A DNA stretch of 62,232 bases from Puniceibacterium antarcticum (GCF_002760615.1 NZ_AWWI01000079.1:1-62232); one strand, 5' to 3'. Counted from the stretch's first letter, positions 9,175 through 17,605 are shown. Notes: a model not told the origin generated them from the sequence alone. Numbers and translations are program-made.

Positions 9175-9243
9175 GTTGCCCCTTTGGGGCAAACGAGAGG
9201 CGCTGCCTCTCGTGCTCTCCGGGATATTTATGGGCAGATGAAG
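9175..9243. repeat. Intergenic double hairpin with a roseobacter-like repeat motif
   Basis: Two perfect 7-bp hairpins lie side by side: TTGCCCC-TTT-GGGGCAA at 9176-9192 and GAGAGGC-GCT-GCCTCTC at 9195-9211. They are followed by ctctccgggatatttatggg at 9214-9233 and cagatgaag. From memory, a similar C-rich hairpin plus gggatatttttgg...agatgaag recurs between genes in roseobacter genomes. It may terminate the rimK transcript. No gene is visible in 9119-9355. Confidence 0.5.
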
Positions 9244-9355
9244 GGGTTGGGGGGCGTGCGTCCCGGATTTGAGATGACATACGGCGCCTGCGTTTCGCCT
9301 TGACGGCTGGGCAGACGGGGCGCGAACACGCGGTCCGGGTTTGAGGCGGGGCGCC

Positions 9356-10099
9356 TCAGAGGCCTGAACCCGGTGCGGTCGGCGGGGGTTTGGCGGCTTT
9401 GCGGGCCGTGCCCATGTAGATCACCGTGCGCAGGGGCAGCGGGCCAAAGGTGAGGTCGCCGCGCCGGTTCAGGCCACGGGGGCCGAGGCCGGTTGTGGGG
9501 CCGGGTGTGAGGCCCGCCGTGAGGAGTGCGGCGCGCAGCTCTGCCGGGGTGATGAACAGCGCCGGATCATGGGTGCCGCGCGGCAGCAGGCGCAGCACAT
9601 CCTCGGCCAGGGTGATGGTCGCGAGACGGGCAAGCGGGTTGCGGTTGATCGTGTCGAACAGGAACAGCCCGCCGGGTTTGAGCACGCGCGTGACCTCTGC
9701 CAGCACCTGCGCGAGATCCTGCACATGTTCGAGCACATCGACGCAGACCACACGGTCAAAGCACGCGCCTGGATAGGGCAGATCCTCGCCCACACCGGTG
9801 TCGTAGCGGATGCTCAGCCCCTCGGATGCGGCATGGCTGCGGGCGGCGGCGATGGCGTCGGTGGCGGGATCAATACCGGTGACGCTGGCACCGCGTCTGG
9901 CGAGCGCCTCGGCCATGAAGCCGCCGGCACAGCCGAGATCCAGCACGCTGCGGCCCGGCCAGTCGGTCTGCTGATCGAACCATTTCATCCGTCCGGGCAC
10001 CATGTTGCGCAGGGTGCGGACCCAGCGGATGTCATCGGACCACCATCGGGCGGCGACATCGTCGTAGATCTTGAGGTCATTGCGGGGTGCGGCGGACAT
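9356..10099 (-). CDS. UbiG-like SAM-dependent methyltransferase
   Basis: A 247-residue class I methyltransferase. The SAM site is VLDLGCAGGFMAEALARRG, followed by GIDPATDAI, VDVLEHVQD and LKPGGLFLFDTINRN, all close to UbiG, the O-methyltransferase of ubiquinone synthesis. The N-terminal segment (DVAARWWSDDIRWVRTLRNM) lacks the LHxxNPxR stretch expected of canonical UbiG, so this is more likely a paralogue with a related hydroxylated aromatic or quinone substrate. The gene is divergent from sufT. The proline-rich tail (residues about 232-247) is probably disordered. Confidence 0.75.
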   Translation of the reverse strand: MSAAPRNDLKIYDDVAARWWSDDIRWVRTLRNMVPGRMKWFDQQTDWPGRSVLDLGCAGGFMAEALARRGASVTGIDPATDAIAAARSHAASEGLSIRYDTGVGEDLPYPGACFDRVVCVDVLEHVQDLAQVLAEVTRVLKPGGLFLFDTINRNPLARLATITLAEDVLRLLPRGTHDPALFITPAELRAALLTAGLTPGPTTGLGPRGLNRRGDLTFGPLPLRTVIYMGTARKAAKPPPTAPGSGL

Positions 10100-10107
10100 G
10101 GCGGGCT

Positions 10108-10165
10108 TTCTGTGGCGGATATTTCTGTCGCGGATCTTGCGGATCTTCTTGCGGATCTTTCTGTG
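10108..10165. repeat. Short imperfect repeats in the UbiG-like/sufT intergenic region
   Basis: The unit gcggatctt or close variants occurs four times between 10115 and 10160, interleaved with ttctgtcg/ttctgtgg. The repeats fall just upstream of the UbiG-like start on the minus strand and inside the 215-bp divergent region. No promoter is evident, and the repeats could be slippage products. Confidence 0.45.
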
Positions 10166-10314
10166 GCAAAGGCGGCGGCTGGACAGGAGGTAAGGCGATT
10201 GCGGGCCCTGTCCAGAAACGGCGATCAGAAGGTGGCGCGACCCACACGCGACCCTTTACGACAGGCAGGCCATTCCCTATATGATTGGTCAGGTAAGACT
10301 TGGAAGGACCGTCC

Positions 10315-10677
10315 ATGACCGACGCAAGCCCAAAGCTTGAAGGCACGCCCCTGATCCCGCCATCGAGCACTGATCATCCGCTGTATGATCAGGTGGTCGA
10401 GGCCTGTCGTGGTGTCTATGACCCGGAAATTCCGGTCAACATCTATGATCTGGGGCTGATCTATACGATCGACATTTCCCCGGAAAACGCGGTGAACGTG
10501 ACGATGACCCTGACTGCCCCCGGCTGTCCTGTGGCAGGCGAAATGCCGGGCTGGGTCGCCGAGGCGATCGAGCCGCTGGCTGGGGTCAAGCAGGTGGATG
10601 TGGACATGGTGTTCGAGCCGCCCTGGGGGATGGACATGATGTCGGATGAGGCGCGGCTTGAGCTGGGGTTCATGTAA
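10315..10677 (+). CDS. sufT: SufT/MIP18-family (DUF59) Fe-S assembly factor
   Basis: A 120-residue DUF59 protein that helps mature Fe-S proteins. The family hallmarks are VYDPEIPVNIYDLGLIY and the late cysteine in LTAPGCPVAGEMP. The ATG at 10315 has GGAAGGA (10302-10308) upstream. It is followed by an acetyltransferase gene and an A-type carrier gene on the same strand, with gaps of 33 and 27 bp, so the three may be cotranscribed. In many bacteria sufT sits at the end of the suf operon next to sufA; the rest of suf is not in this window. Confidence 0.9.
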   Translation: MTDASPKLEGTPLIPPSSTDHPLYDQVVEACRGVYDPEIPVNIYDLGLIYTIDISPENAVNVTMTLTAPGCPVAGEMPGWVAEAIEPLAGVKQVDVDMVFEPPWGMDMMSDEARLELGFM

Positions 10678-10710
10678 TCCGCCGTCGCCGTAAGCAGAGC
10701 GCCTGACGCG

Positions 10711-11271
10711 ATGGCCAGCGAAAAGCAGAAGATGATCGCCGGCGATCTGTATCGGGCCGGTGATCCAGAACTGGTGGCCGAGCGCAAGCGCGCGCAGGCG
10801 CTGATGCGCGCCTATAATCAGACGATCTATGGCGACGAGGACCGCGCGCCCCTGCTGGCCCAGCTGTTCGGGCGGGCCGAGGGTGTCGCGGTGCGCGCGC
10901 CGGTCTATGTGGATTACGGCTATAACATCAGCCTTGGGCGGGATGTGTTCGTGAATTACGGCTGCGTGCTGCTGGATGTCTGCGCGATCAGCATCGGCGA
11001 CAACACGGCCATTGGCCCCTATGTGCAGATCCTGACGGCGGATCACCCGCGCGATGGGGCGAGCCGGGATGCCGGGCTGGAGTTTGGCCGCCCCATCACC
11101 ATCGGGCGCAATGTCTGGATCGGGGGCGGTGCGATCCTGCTGCCCGGGGTCACCATTGGCGATGATGCGATCATCGGCGCTGGCAGCGTCGTGACTCGCG
11201 ATGTCGCTGCGGGCATCACTGTCGCGGGCAGCCCGGCCCGCCCCCTTGTTTCCGGGCCCTCTTCGCCTTAG
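10711..11271 (+). CDS. Maltose/galactoside O-acetyltransferase-family hexapeptide transferase
   Basis: A 186-residue left-handed beta-helix acyltransferase of the Maa/LacA/NodL group. The N-terminal helical Mac domain ([20 protein letters not shown], later YNQT) is followed by hexapeptide repeats such as [25 protein letters not shown], the catalytic histidine in TADHP, and [20 protein letters not shown]. It would transfer acetyl from acetyl-CoA to a sugar hydroxyl; the acceptor is unknown. It sits between sufT and a sufA-like gene, an odd context for a sugar acetyltransferase. The ribosome site is weak. Confidence 0.88.
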   Translation: MASEKQKMIAGDLYRAGDPELVAERKRAQALMRAYNQTIYGDEDRAPLLAQLFGRAEGVAVRAPVYVDYGYNISLGRDVFVNYGCVLLDVCAISIGDNTAIGPYVQILTADHPRDGASRDAGLEFGRPITIGRNVWIGGGAILLPGVTIGDDAIIGAGSVVTRDVAAGITVAGSPARPLVSGPSSP

Positions 11272-11298
11272 GTTACAGGCAACACAGGAGTTACGCGC

Positions 11299-11685
11299 AT
11301 GTTCGGCATTCCCGGAAAATCCCCGATCACCATGACCCCCGCCGCGATCACCCAGATCAGTCGGCTGATGGCACGCGACCAGCGCGCCGGTCTGCGGATC
11401 GGCGTGAAGAAGGGCGGCTGTGCGGGCATGGAATACACCATGGAATACGTGGACATCGCTGACCCCCATGACGAGGTGGTGGAACAGGACGGTGCCTGCG
11501 TGATGATCGCGCCGATGGCGCAGATGTTCCTGTTCGGCACCAAGATCGACTACGAGACCTCGCTGCTGGAATCCGGGTTCAAGTTCATCAACCCGAACGT
11601 GGTGGATGCCTGCGGTTGCGGCGAATCGATCAAGTTCAAGGATGCGTCCGAGCTTGAATCAGAACAGGCGAACGGCAAGGCCTGA
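11299..11685 (+). CDS. sufA: A-type Fe-S carrier (SufA/IscA/HesB family)
   Basis: A 128-residue HesB-like scaffold/carrier delivering Fe-S clusters to apoproteins. The three cysteines are placed as in the family: one in KKGGCAGMEY and two in the C-terminal DACGCGES. The core starts with ITMTPAAITQI. The C-terminal tail after CGCGES is about 20 residues and charged. An AGGAG site lies upstream of the ATG at 11299. SufA is the best fit given the nearby sufT, but ErpA or IscA cannot be excluded. Confidence 0.88.
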   Translation: MFGIPGKSPITMTPAAITQISRLMARDQRAGLRIGVKKGGCAGMEYTMEYVDIADPHDEVVEQDGACVMIAPMAQMFLFGTKIDYETSLLESGFKFINPNVVDACGCGESIKFKDASELESEQANGKA

Positions 11686-11718
11686 ACAGGTCTGCTTTTG
11701 GCTGGCTCTGACGCCCAA

Positions 11719-11745
11719 GGTCCCTGCCCTGTGTGGCAGGGCCTG
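11719..11745 (+). terminator. Probable terminator after the sufA-like gene
   Basis: AGGTCCCTGCC-CTGTGT-GGCAGGGCCT folds with one bulge, about 35 bp after the stop codon. A short T-containing stretch follows about 10 bp further on. It is the best candidate for ending the sufT-sufA transcript. Confidence 0.5.
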
Positions 11746-11803
11746 TGTCGCCCTTTTCCCGAATGGGACATTTGGCGGATCGACATGGGGTCAGAGAGAA
11801 TAT

Positions 11804-11827
11804 CCCGGTGCTTTGCGCCGGGCTTTT
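11804..11827 (+). terminator. Leader hairpin upstream of tpiA
   Basis: CCCGGTGC-TTT-GCGCCGGG forms an 8-bp stem followed by CTTTTG, 34 bp before the tpiA start. It could be a second terminator for the upstream unit or an attenuator in the tpiA leader; the T tract is short, so activity is uncertain. Confidence 0.5.
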
Positions 11828-11856
11828 GATATTGAAACAACTGAAAAGGAGCGCGT

Positions 11857-12612
11857 ATGCGACGCAAACTGGCGGCTGGCAACTGGAAGATGAACGGCAC
11901 ACAGGTGTCCCTGGCGGAACTGGCAGCGATGCAGGGGATGTCCAAGGGCAATGTTGAACCGCTGATCTGCCCCCCCGCCACACTGATCTACGCTGCGGCA
12001 GGCCTAAAGACCGGTGTGACCATCGGCGCACAGGATTGCCATGCGGGCGAGAACGGCGCGCATACGGGCGATCTGTCGGCGATGATGCTGGCGGATGCCG
12101 GTGCGGCCTATGTGATCACCGGCCATTCCGAACGCCGTCAGGACCATGGCGAGACGGACGGCGATGTGTTGGCCAAGACCGAGGCGGCCTGGGCTGCCGG
12201 GCTCAAGGTGATCCTGTGCATCGGTGAGAGCGAGGCGCAGCGCGAGGATGGCAGCACGCTTGAGGTATTGGCCACACAGCTGAAGGGGTCTGTGCCCGAG
12301 GGCGCGACGGGGTCCAATCTGGTTATCGCTTATGAGCCGATCTGGGCCATTGGCACGGGCAAGGTTCCGACCGTGCAGCAGATCACCGAAGTGCACCGTT
12401 TCCTGCGCACCGAGATTGCCAGCCGCTTTGGCGACGATATCGCCGGTGCGATGCGTCTGCTTTATGGCGGCAGTGTCAAGGCATCGAACGCGGCCGAGAT
12501 CTTTGCGGTCGAGGATGTGGATGGTGCGCTGGTTGGCGGCGCAAGCCTGAAGGCCACGGATTTCATGCCGATCGTTTCGGCGCTGAACGCGTCGCCCACG
12601 GCGCAGTCCTGA
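11857..12612 (+). CDS. tpiA: Triosephosphate isomerase
   Basis: Interconverts dihydroxyacetone phosphate and glyceraldehyde 3-phosphate in central carbon metabolism. The 251-residue TIM barrel shows the catalytic lysine in AAGNWKMNG, the catalytic histidine in YVITGHSERR, the glutamate in IAYEPIWAIGTGK (the mobile loop follows) and the phosphate grip MRLLYGGSVK. An AAAAGGAG ribosome site precedes the ATG. It is a single-gene unit with a strong terminator downstream. Confidence 0.98.
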   Translation: MRRKLAAGNWKMNGTQVSLAELAAMQGMSKGNVEPLICPPATLIYAAAGLKTGVTIGAQDCHAGENGAHTGDLSAMMLADAGAAYVITGHSERRQDHGETDGDVLAKTEAAWAAGLKVILCIGESEAQREDGSTLEVLATQLKGSVPEGATGSNLVIAYEPIWAIGTGKVPTVQQITEVHRFLRTEIASRFGDDIAGAMRLLYGGSVKASNAAEIFAVEDVDGALVGGASLKATDFMPIVSALNASPTAQS

Positions 12613-12650
12613 TGTACGGGGGCGGTTAGCGTCCCATAGACAGACACGTA

Positions 12651-12684
12651 AACGACGCCCCCGAAACGGGGCGTCGTTTTTTTG
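12651..12684 (+). terminator. Intrinsic terminator of tpiA
   Basis: The stem AACGACGCCCC...GGGGCGTCGTT is followed by an uninterrupted run of seven T residues. It lies 38 bp past the tpiA stop. Confidence 0.9.
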
Positions 12685-12703
12685 TGCTCAGGTGCCTGCA
12701 GAC

Positions 12704-12735
12704 AAAAAAGGTGCCCGCGCAGAACGCGGGCACCG
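12704..12735 (-). terminator. Intrinsic terminator of dctPQM
   Basis: On the minus strand CCGGTGCCCGCG-TTCTG-CGCGGGCACC is followed by TTTTTTG. It lies about 30 bp beyond the dctM stop and faces the tpiA terminator, forming a convergent pair. Confidence 0.9.
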
Positions 12736-12763
12736 GTACGAGATAAGAACCTATGAAACGGGC

Positions 12764-14191
12764 TCAGTTGGTCATGATTTCCGGGCCCATGATCGCGTTG
12801 GGCAGGAAGGTCGAGATGATCGGGATGTAGGTGATCATGATCAGGAAGACGAAGAGCACGGCCAGGAAGGGCAGTGCCGCCTTGACGACCCGCATGATCG
12901 GCATGCCCGCAACACCGGAGGTGACAAAGAGGTTCAGACCGACCGGGGGTGTGATCATCCCGATTTCCATGTTCACCACCATGATGATGCCCAGATGGAT
13001 CGGGTCGATGCCCAGCTGAATGGCAATCGGGAACACCAGCGGTGCGACGATCACGATCAGGCCCGAGGGTTCCATGAACTGTCCACCGATCAGCAGGATC
13101 ACATTGACGATCACCAGGAACATCACCGGACCGAAGCCCGCGCTGAGCATTGAATTGGCGATGCTTTGCGGGATCTGTTCATCGGTCAGCACGTGTTTGA
13201 GCAGCAGCGCGTTGGCGATGATGAACATCAGCGTGATGGTCAGCCTGGCACCTTCGAACAGGGTGGCCTGCGTGTCCTTGTGAAAGAAGGCGGTGATGAT
13301 CGCCAGCGGCTTGCGGTAGAGCGGGATCGGGCGACCGCCCTCTTTTGTGGCCGCGAGGGGCCCCATGTCGCGGTAGATGAAGCTGGCCACGAAGAAGGCG
13401 TAGACAGCGGCCACAGCTGCGGCTTCGGTCGGGGTAAAGGCGCCGCCCTTCCAGTAGACGAAGCTGCCGCCGTCGAACCGGATCCAGGGGTGGCCGTAGA
13501 TGCCGCCCATGATGATCACGATCAGCAGCAGGCCCCAGATGGCATCGCGGAAAGAGGCATAGACCTCGCCCCAGCCGAGCCATTCGCCCTTGGGCATGTT
13601 CTTGATCCGGGCGATGACATAGATCGTCACCATCAGCATCACACCGGCCAGCAGGCCCGGAAAGACCCCCGCAAGGAACATCCGGCCCACGGAGACGTCG
13701 GTGGCCGAGGCATAGACCACCATCACGATGGAGGGCGGAATGAGGATGCCGAGCGTGCCGGCGTTACAGATCACGCCGGCGGCGAAATCCTTGGTATAGC
13801 CGACCTTACGCATCGCCGCGATGACGATGGAGCCGATGGCCACCACGGTGGCCGGGCTGGACCCCGAGAGGGCCGCGAACATCATGCAGGCGAGAACACC
13901 GGCGATGGCAAGACCGCCCTGAAGGTGACCAACGCAGGCGATGGCAAAGCGGATGATCCGTTTGGCCACGCCCCCGGTGGACATGAAGCTGGAGGCCAGC
14001 ACGAAGAACGGGATCGCAAGCAGCGTGTAATGCCCGGCCATGGCGAGATACAGCGACTGTGCAACCGAAGCGAGGGAGGTTTCGGAAAAGGCCAGCTGAA
14101 AGAAGATCGATGCAAAGCCAAGCGCCACGGCGATGGGAACACCGATCAGCAACAGGCCGACGATCATGACAAAAAGAAGGAGGACTTCCAT
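12764..14191 (-). CDS. dctM: TRAP transporter large permease, C4-dicarboxylate type
   Basis: A 475-residue inner-membrane protein with about twelve hydrophobic segments, forming the Na+-coupled transport channel of a tripartite DctPQM importer. Features include the N-terminal LLIGVPIAVALGFASIFF, ALSGSSPATVVAIGSI and the family element IGMITPPVGLNLFVTSG. It is longer than average DctM (about 430) because of a hydrophilic loop near residues 275-310, and with DctP (334) and DctQ (227) it fits the Rhodobacter-type succinate/malate/fumarate transporter. It starts four bases after dctQ and is the last gene of the operon. Confidence 0.95.
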   Translation of the reverse strand: MEVLLLFVMIVGLLLIGVPIAVALGFASIFFQLAFSETSLASVAQSLYLAMAGHYTLLAIPFFVLASSFMSTGGVAKRIIRFAIACVGHLQGGLAIAGVLACMMFAALSGSSPATVVAIGSIVIAAMRKVGYTKDFAAGVICNAGTLGILIPPSIVMVVYASATDVSVGRMFLAGVFPGLLAGVMLMVTIYVIARIKNMPKGEWLGWGEVYASFRDAIWGLLLIVIIMGGIYGHPWIRFDGGSFVYWKGGAFTPTEAAAVAAVYAFFVASFIYRDMGPLAATKEGGRPIPLYRKPLAIITAFFHKDTQATLFEGARLTITLMFIIANALLLKHVLTDEQIPQSIANSMLSAGFGPVMFLVIVNVILLIGGQFMEPSGLIVIVAPLVFPIAIQLGIDPIHLGIIMVVNMEIGMITPPVGLNLFVTSGVAGMPIMRVVKAALPFLAVLFVFLIMITYIPIISTFLPNAIMGPEIMTN

Positions 14192-14195
14192 GGGC

Positions 14196-14879
14196 TCAGT
14201 CTCCGCGGTTCATGGCTGCGACGTCCTCGATGGCGTCTTCGGCTTCGTGGCTGACAATCAGGCTTTCGTCCTGGTCTTTCCAGACGCGCAAAACGGCCTG
14301 GCAGATGCGGAACAGGATCAGCGCAGCGGCGATCGGCAGGATGGTATAGGGGATGACACGGGGCATTTTCGAATAATGTTCGCCGTAGTTGATCCAGTCT
14401 TCGAGGAAACGCAGCCAATCGGGCATCGGGATCTGGTCGGTCTCAAAGAAGGACCGCCCGCGCGATGTGGTGTCCAGACCCGTTGGGAACCAGTGCCCTG
14501 TGGTCGGCGGAAGATCAGCAAACGGCGCCCACTGGTCCCAGGCGCCCTTGCAGATCAGCAGCGCATAGACGATGCACACGCCGCCAGAGATCAGCGCCAG
14601 CACCTTGCGCGGCTTGCGGGGCAGCATGTTGGTGATCGCATCGACCCCAAGATGGGCTGTCACCTTGAAGGCATAGGACACCCCGAAAAGCACCAGCCAG
14701 GTGAAGAGCACCAGCACCACCTCAAGGCTCCAGATCAGGGAGCTGTTGAAGACATAACGCAGGATCACGTTGACGAAGGTCAGCATCGTCATCAGACCCA
14801 GCATGACGGCGATGGCCGTCTCCTCGAACCCGTGCACGGCCCGGCCTATCGGCCCTTTGGGCGTGTATTTGCCACTCAT
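14196..14879 (-). CDS. dctQ: TRAP transporter small permease DctQ
   Basis: A 227-residue four-helix membrane protein that clamps to DctM. Hydrophobic helices are visible in AVMLGLMTMLTFVNVILRYVF, the WSLEVVLVLFTWLVLFGVSY region and VIPYTILPIAAALILF. An extended periplasmic loop lies near residues 125-165, as in the Rhodobacter capsulatus DctQ of similar length. It follows dctP across a 67-bp gap holding a perfect hairpin, which likely lowers its expression relative to the binding protein. Confidence 0.93.
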   Translation of the reverse strand: MSGKYTPKGPIGRAVHGFEETAIAVMLGLMTMLTFVNVILRYVFNSSLIWSLEVVLVLFTWLVLFGVSYAFKVTAHLGVDAITNMLPRKPRKVLALISGGVCIVYALLICKGAWDQWAPFADLPPTTGHWFPTGLDTTSRGRSFFETDQIPMPDWLRFLEDWINYGEHYSKMPRVIPYTILPIAAALILFRICQAVLRVWKDQDESLIVSHEAEDAIEDVAAMNRGD

Positions 14880-14903
14880 GGTGTTTCTCCCCCGGCAGAA
14901 AAC

Positions 14904-14930
14904 AGGCGGCCCGGTTGATCCGGGCCGCCT
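14904..14930 (-). terminator. Intercistronic attenuating hairpin between dctP and dctQ
   Basis: AGGCGGCCCGG-TTGAT-CCGGGCCGCCT is a perfect 11-bp stem with a 5-base loop and no T tract. In binding-protein-dependent operons such structures stabilise or partly terminate the upstream message so that the periplasmic protein is made in excess. Confidence 0.7.
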
Positions 14931-14946
14931 TGTGAAGATCCGCGCC

Positions 14947-15951
14947 TTAGTTCTGCGCGTTGAACTCTTGTGCGGCGGCGATGTTTTCAGCGCCGACTTC
15001 TTCCTCGAACTGCGACCAGACGGGTTTCATCACATCAACCCAGTCCTGACGCTGTGCGTCTGTCAGTTCGCGGATCTCGCCGCCTGCATCCTGAATCGCC
15101 TGACGCGCCTCAAGATCGACCTTGCCGACATCGGCGTTCCGTTCGGTGGTGACTTCGTCGAGGATGGTCAGGAACTGGTCGCGGGTGTCCGCATCCAGGC
15201 TGTCGAGCCAGTCGACCGAAGCCACAACCAAATAGTCGAGCACGCCGTGATTGGTTTCGGTGATGCCGTCCTGCACTTCAAAGAACTTCTGGCCATAGAT
15301 GTTGGACCATGTGTTTTCCTGCCCGTCGACAACGCCGGTCTGCAGCGCGCCATAGACTTCGGAAAACGCCATCGGCTGCGGCGAGGCCCCCAGCGCGTTC
15401 ATCTGTGCGACCAGCACGTCAGACGGCTGCACGCGGAACTTGAGGCCATTGGCATCGGCGGGTTCGATGAGCGGCTTGTTGGCGCTGAACTGCTTCATGC
15501 CATTGTGCCAGAAGCCCAGACCCTGCAGGCCGCGGCGCTGCATCATGTCCAGCATTTCCTGACCGGTGTCAGAGGCCTGAAAGGCGTCGACCGCATCAAT
15601 GTTCTTGAACATGAAGGGAAGGTCGAACAGGCGGTAGGCTTTGGTGATGGATTCAAACAGCGACAGCGACGGGGCGGCCAACTGAACGTCGCCGCGCAGC
15701 ATCGCCTCGATCACCTGTTCGTCGGTGTAGAGCGTGGAGTTCGGGAACACCTCCATGCAGGCCTTGCCGTTCATCTCGTCATTGACGCGCTGCTGCAGCA
15801 GGCTGGCGGCGATGCCCTTGGGGTGCTTGTCGGTGTTGGTGACGTGGCTGAACTTGATGACCATTTCGCCGTCTTCGCAGGATGCGGCGGCAGATTGGGC
15901 GGTGGCGCCCAGCGCCATCACGGCGGCGGCGGTCATGAGAAACTTATTCAT
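14947..15951 (-). CDS. dctP: C4-dicarboxylate-binding periplasmic protein DctP
   Basis: A 334-residue periplasmic receptor of the DctP family with a Sec signal peptide (MNKFLMTAAAVMALGATAQ...). The binding fold shows VIKFSHVTNTDKHPKGIAA, the substrate-carboxylate arginine in GLKFRVQPSDVL and the NTWSNIYGQKFFEVQ segment. The start at 15951 has GGAGGA just upstream; an upstream ATG at 16020 would add 23 non-signal residues. It is first in dctPQM and preceded by an activator-type promoter region with twin palindromes, with dctBD just beyond. Confidence 0.95.
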   Translation of the reverse strand: MNKFLMTAAAVMALGATAQSAAASCEDGEMVIKFSHVTNTDKHPKGIAASLLQQRVNDEMNGKACMEVFPNSTLYTDEQVIEAMLRGDVQLAAPSLSLFESITKAYRLFDLPFMFKNIDAVDAFQASDTGQEMLDMMQRRGLQGLGFWHNGMKQFSANKPLIEPADANGLKFRVQPSDVLVAQMNALGASPQPMAFSEVYGALQTGVVDGQENTWSNIYGQKFFEVQDGITETNHGVLDYLVVASVDWLDSLDADTRDQFLTILDEVTTERNADVGKVDLEARQAIQDAGGEIRELTDAQRQDWVDVMKPVWSQFEEEVGAENIAAAQEFNAQN

Positions 15952-16080
15952 CTTGGTCCTCCCGGAACATTTTGATTTTATGATGCCCAGACACCGCTCC
16001 CAAGGCGCCCGGATGCGCATAGAAGACTGTGCGCGGCCCCACAGGGCAAGACTTTGTGTGGCAGCGCCCCTTGTTGTCTG

Positions 16081-16200
16081 AATATACGTGTTGTTTCAAT
16101 GTATTGCGCGAGTAACTGGCCCGGTACCACCTTTGCCCCTCGCAGCGTTGTGCGGATTTCCGCACAACCGTTAGCGCAAATCGTGCGGAAATCCGCACAG
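16081..16200 (-). promoter_or_regulatory. dctP promoter region with twin DctD-type palindromes
   Basis: Two palindromes share the core GTGCGGA-TCCGCAC: GTTGTGCGGATTTCCGCAC... at 16147-16168 and GTGCGGAAATCCGCAC at 16183-16198, centres 33 bp (three turns) apart. A TATATT hexamer on the minus strand at 16081-16086 could be a sigma-70 -10 without a good -35, placing the sites near -83 and -116. I found no convincing sigma-54 -24/-12 element; the best GG-N10-GC match (around 16105-16120) is weak. The remaining bases of 15952-16369 show nothing else. Confidence 0.7.
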
Positions 16201-16369
16201 CATGACTCGTGCAGGAGCGGCGCGTGAGCGGTTCGGCGCTGAGCGTATTGCGCAGGATCAGGGACGGTCAGCAGAGGCCGTTTCACGCAACAGGTGCCCA
16301 GGGCGTTTCGCTTCAAACCCGGATCGGGGTTCCGATGGTCAAAGAGTTGTGCCTTGACGCCGAAACGCG

Positions 16370-17605
16370 TTAGCGGAAGGCCTCGGGCTTCAGCGCGTAT
16401 TTCGCCAGCTTGTCGTAGAAGGTCTTGCGCGGCAGGCGCAGCGCTTCGGCGGCGGCGCTGGCCTGACCTTCGGCGCGGCGCAGCGCCTCGATCAGCAGGG
16501 ATCGTTCCACCTGTGCCAGCTGTTCCACCAGCCCCAGCCCGGCATCCGACCGCTCGGCCTCTTGCAGGCCAAGGGCAAAGCGCATGGCTGCGGACATCAG
16601 CGCGCGGGCATTGCCGGGCCAGTCCTGTGCCATCAGACCAGCCACCACCTCTGGCGTGATTTCAGGCGGGCGCAGACCGGCCTGTTCGCTGGCCTGTGCG
16701 ACGTAGTGGCGAAACAGCACCGGGATATCCTCGGGGCGTTCGGACAGCGAGGGGATGTGCACCGACATCACCTGCAGGCGGTAGTAGAGTTCGGCACTCA
16801 GCTGCCCCGCCTCGACCAGACCGCCCAGATCCTGCGTGCTGCCCGCGATCAGACGCGCACCGCCGCCCCCAAGCGAGCGTTCGATCGCATCGACCAGAGC
16901 CAGCTGCGTGTCCATGGGCAGGGCGCCGATGTCGTCCAGAAACAGCGTGCCGGGACCGCAGGCCTGCCAGATCTCGGCCAGAGTTTCACGCCCCATCCCG
17001 GCGGAGGCGCGTTTTTCGAACGGCCCCTTGGCGCGGGGCGAGCAGAGGTGCACCACCTCGGCGATCTTGGAAATCCCGGTGCCGGGTGCCCCGGTGACCA
17101 GCACCTCTGTGCCCGACCGTGCGGCGGCGCGCACGGTGCTGCGCAAGCCCTCGGCCAGTGCGGAATTGCCGAACACCAGCCGCGCGGCAGCGTCGCCGGT
17201 TTCCAGCTGCACCTTGAGGCGGCGGTTTTCCAGCACCAGCGCGCGCGTGCGCAGGGCGCGTTCGATCACCGCCGTCAGATCTCCCGGCGCGCAGGGTTTT
17301 TCAAGGAAATCAAAGGCGCCTGCCGCCATGGCGCGCACGGCCATCGGAATGTCACCCTCGCCCGTCAGCAGGATCACTGGCAGATCGGGGTCCGCCGCGC
17401 GGGCGAAATCAAGCAGGTGAAAGCCATCCCGCCCCGGCATGCGCAGATCCGACACCACCACCCCTGCAAAAGACGGCGTGATGTGATCCTTGGCCTCGAT
17501 GAACGAGGCAGCCGTGATCGCCTGCATCTCGGCCAGCTCCAGCGTCTGGCTCAGCGCATCACGCACCGCCGCATCGTCATCCACCAGAAGCACACGCCGG
17601 ATCAT
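16370..17605 (-). CDS. dctD: DctD-type response regulator with degenerate AAA+ domain
   Basis: A 411-residue NtrC/DctD-like regulator. The receiver domain (residues 1-120) has acidic pocket D9-D10, phospho-acceptor D53 (VVVSDLRMPG) and the switch lysine in FLEKPC. The AAA+ region (about 140-345) has an unusual Walker A, TGAPGTGIS at 171-179 with no lysine, Walker B LFLDDI, and no GAFTGA loop at all; the stretch between Walker A and B is shortened. A Fis-type helix-turn-helix ends the protein (ASAAAEALRLPRKTFYDKL). By family logic it pairs with DctB to switch on dctPQM, but by a mechanism not requiring ATP-driven sigma-54 remodelling. Confidence 0.9.
   Translation of the reverse strand: MIRRVLLVDDDAAVRDALSQTLELAEMQAITAASFIEAKDHITPSFAGVVVSDLRMPGRDGFHLLDFARAADPDLPVILLTGEGDIPMAVRAMAAGAFDFLEKPCAPGDLTAVIERALRTRALVLENRRLKVQLETGDAAARLVFGNSALAEGLRSTVRAAARSGTEVLVTGAPGTGISKIAEVVHLCSPRAKGPFEKRASAGMGRETLAEIWQACGPGTLFLDDIGALPMDTQLALVDAIERSLGGGGARLIAGSTQDLGGLVEAGQLSAELYYRLQVMSVHIPSLSERPEDIPVLFRHYVAQASEQAGLRPPEITPEVVAGLMAQDWPGNARALMSAAMRFALGLQEAERSDAGLGLVEQLAQVERSLLIEALRRAEGQASAAAEALRLPRKTFYDKLAKYALKPEAFR

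Noticed and set aside
9175-9243. CRISPR-like tandem structure
   Set aside because: Only two different hairpins with no repeated unit; no spacers or cas genes in the window.
10108-10165. Iteron-like origin repeats
   Set aside because: The units are short and uneven, with no replication gene nearby; slippage is sufficient.
12130-12160. Idea that tpiA belongs to the suf-like transcript
   Set aside because: Two hairpins, one terminator-like, lie between the sufA-like gene and tpiA, and tpiA has its own leader and terminator.
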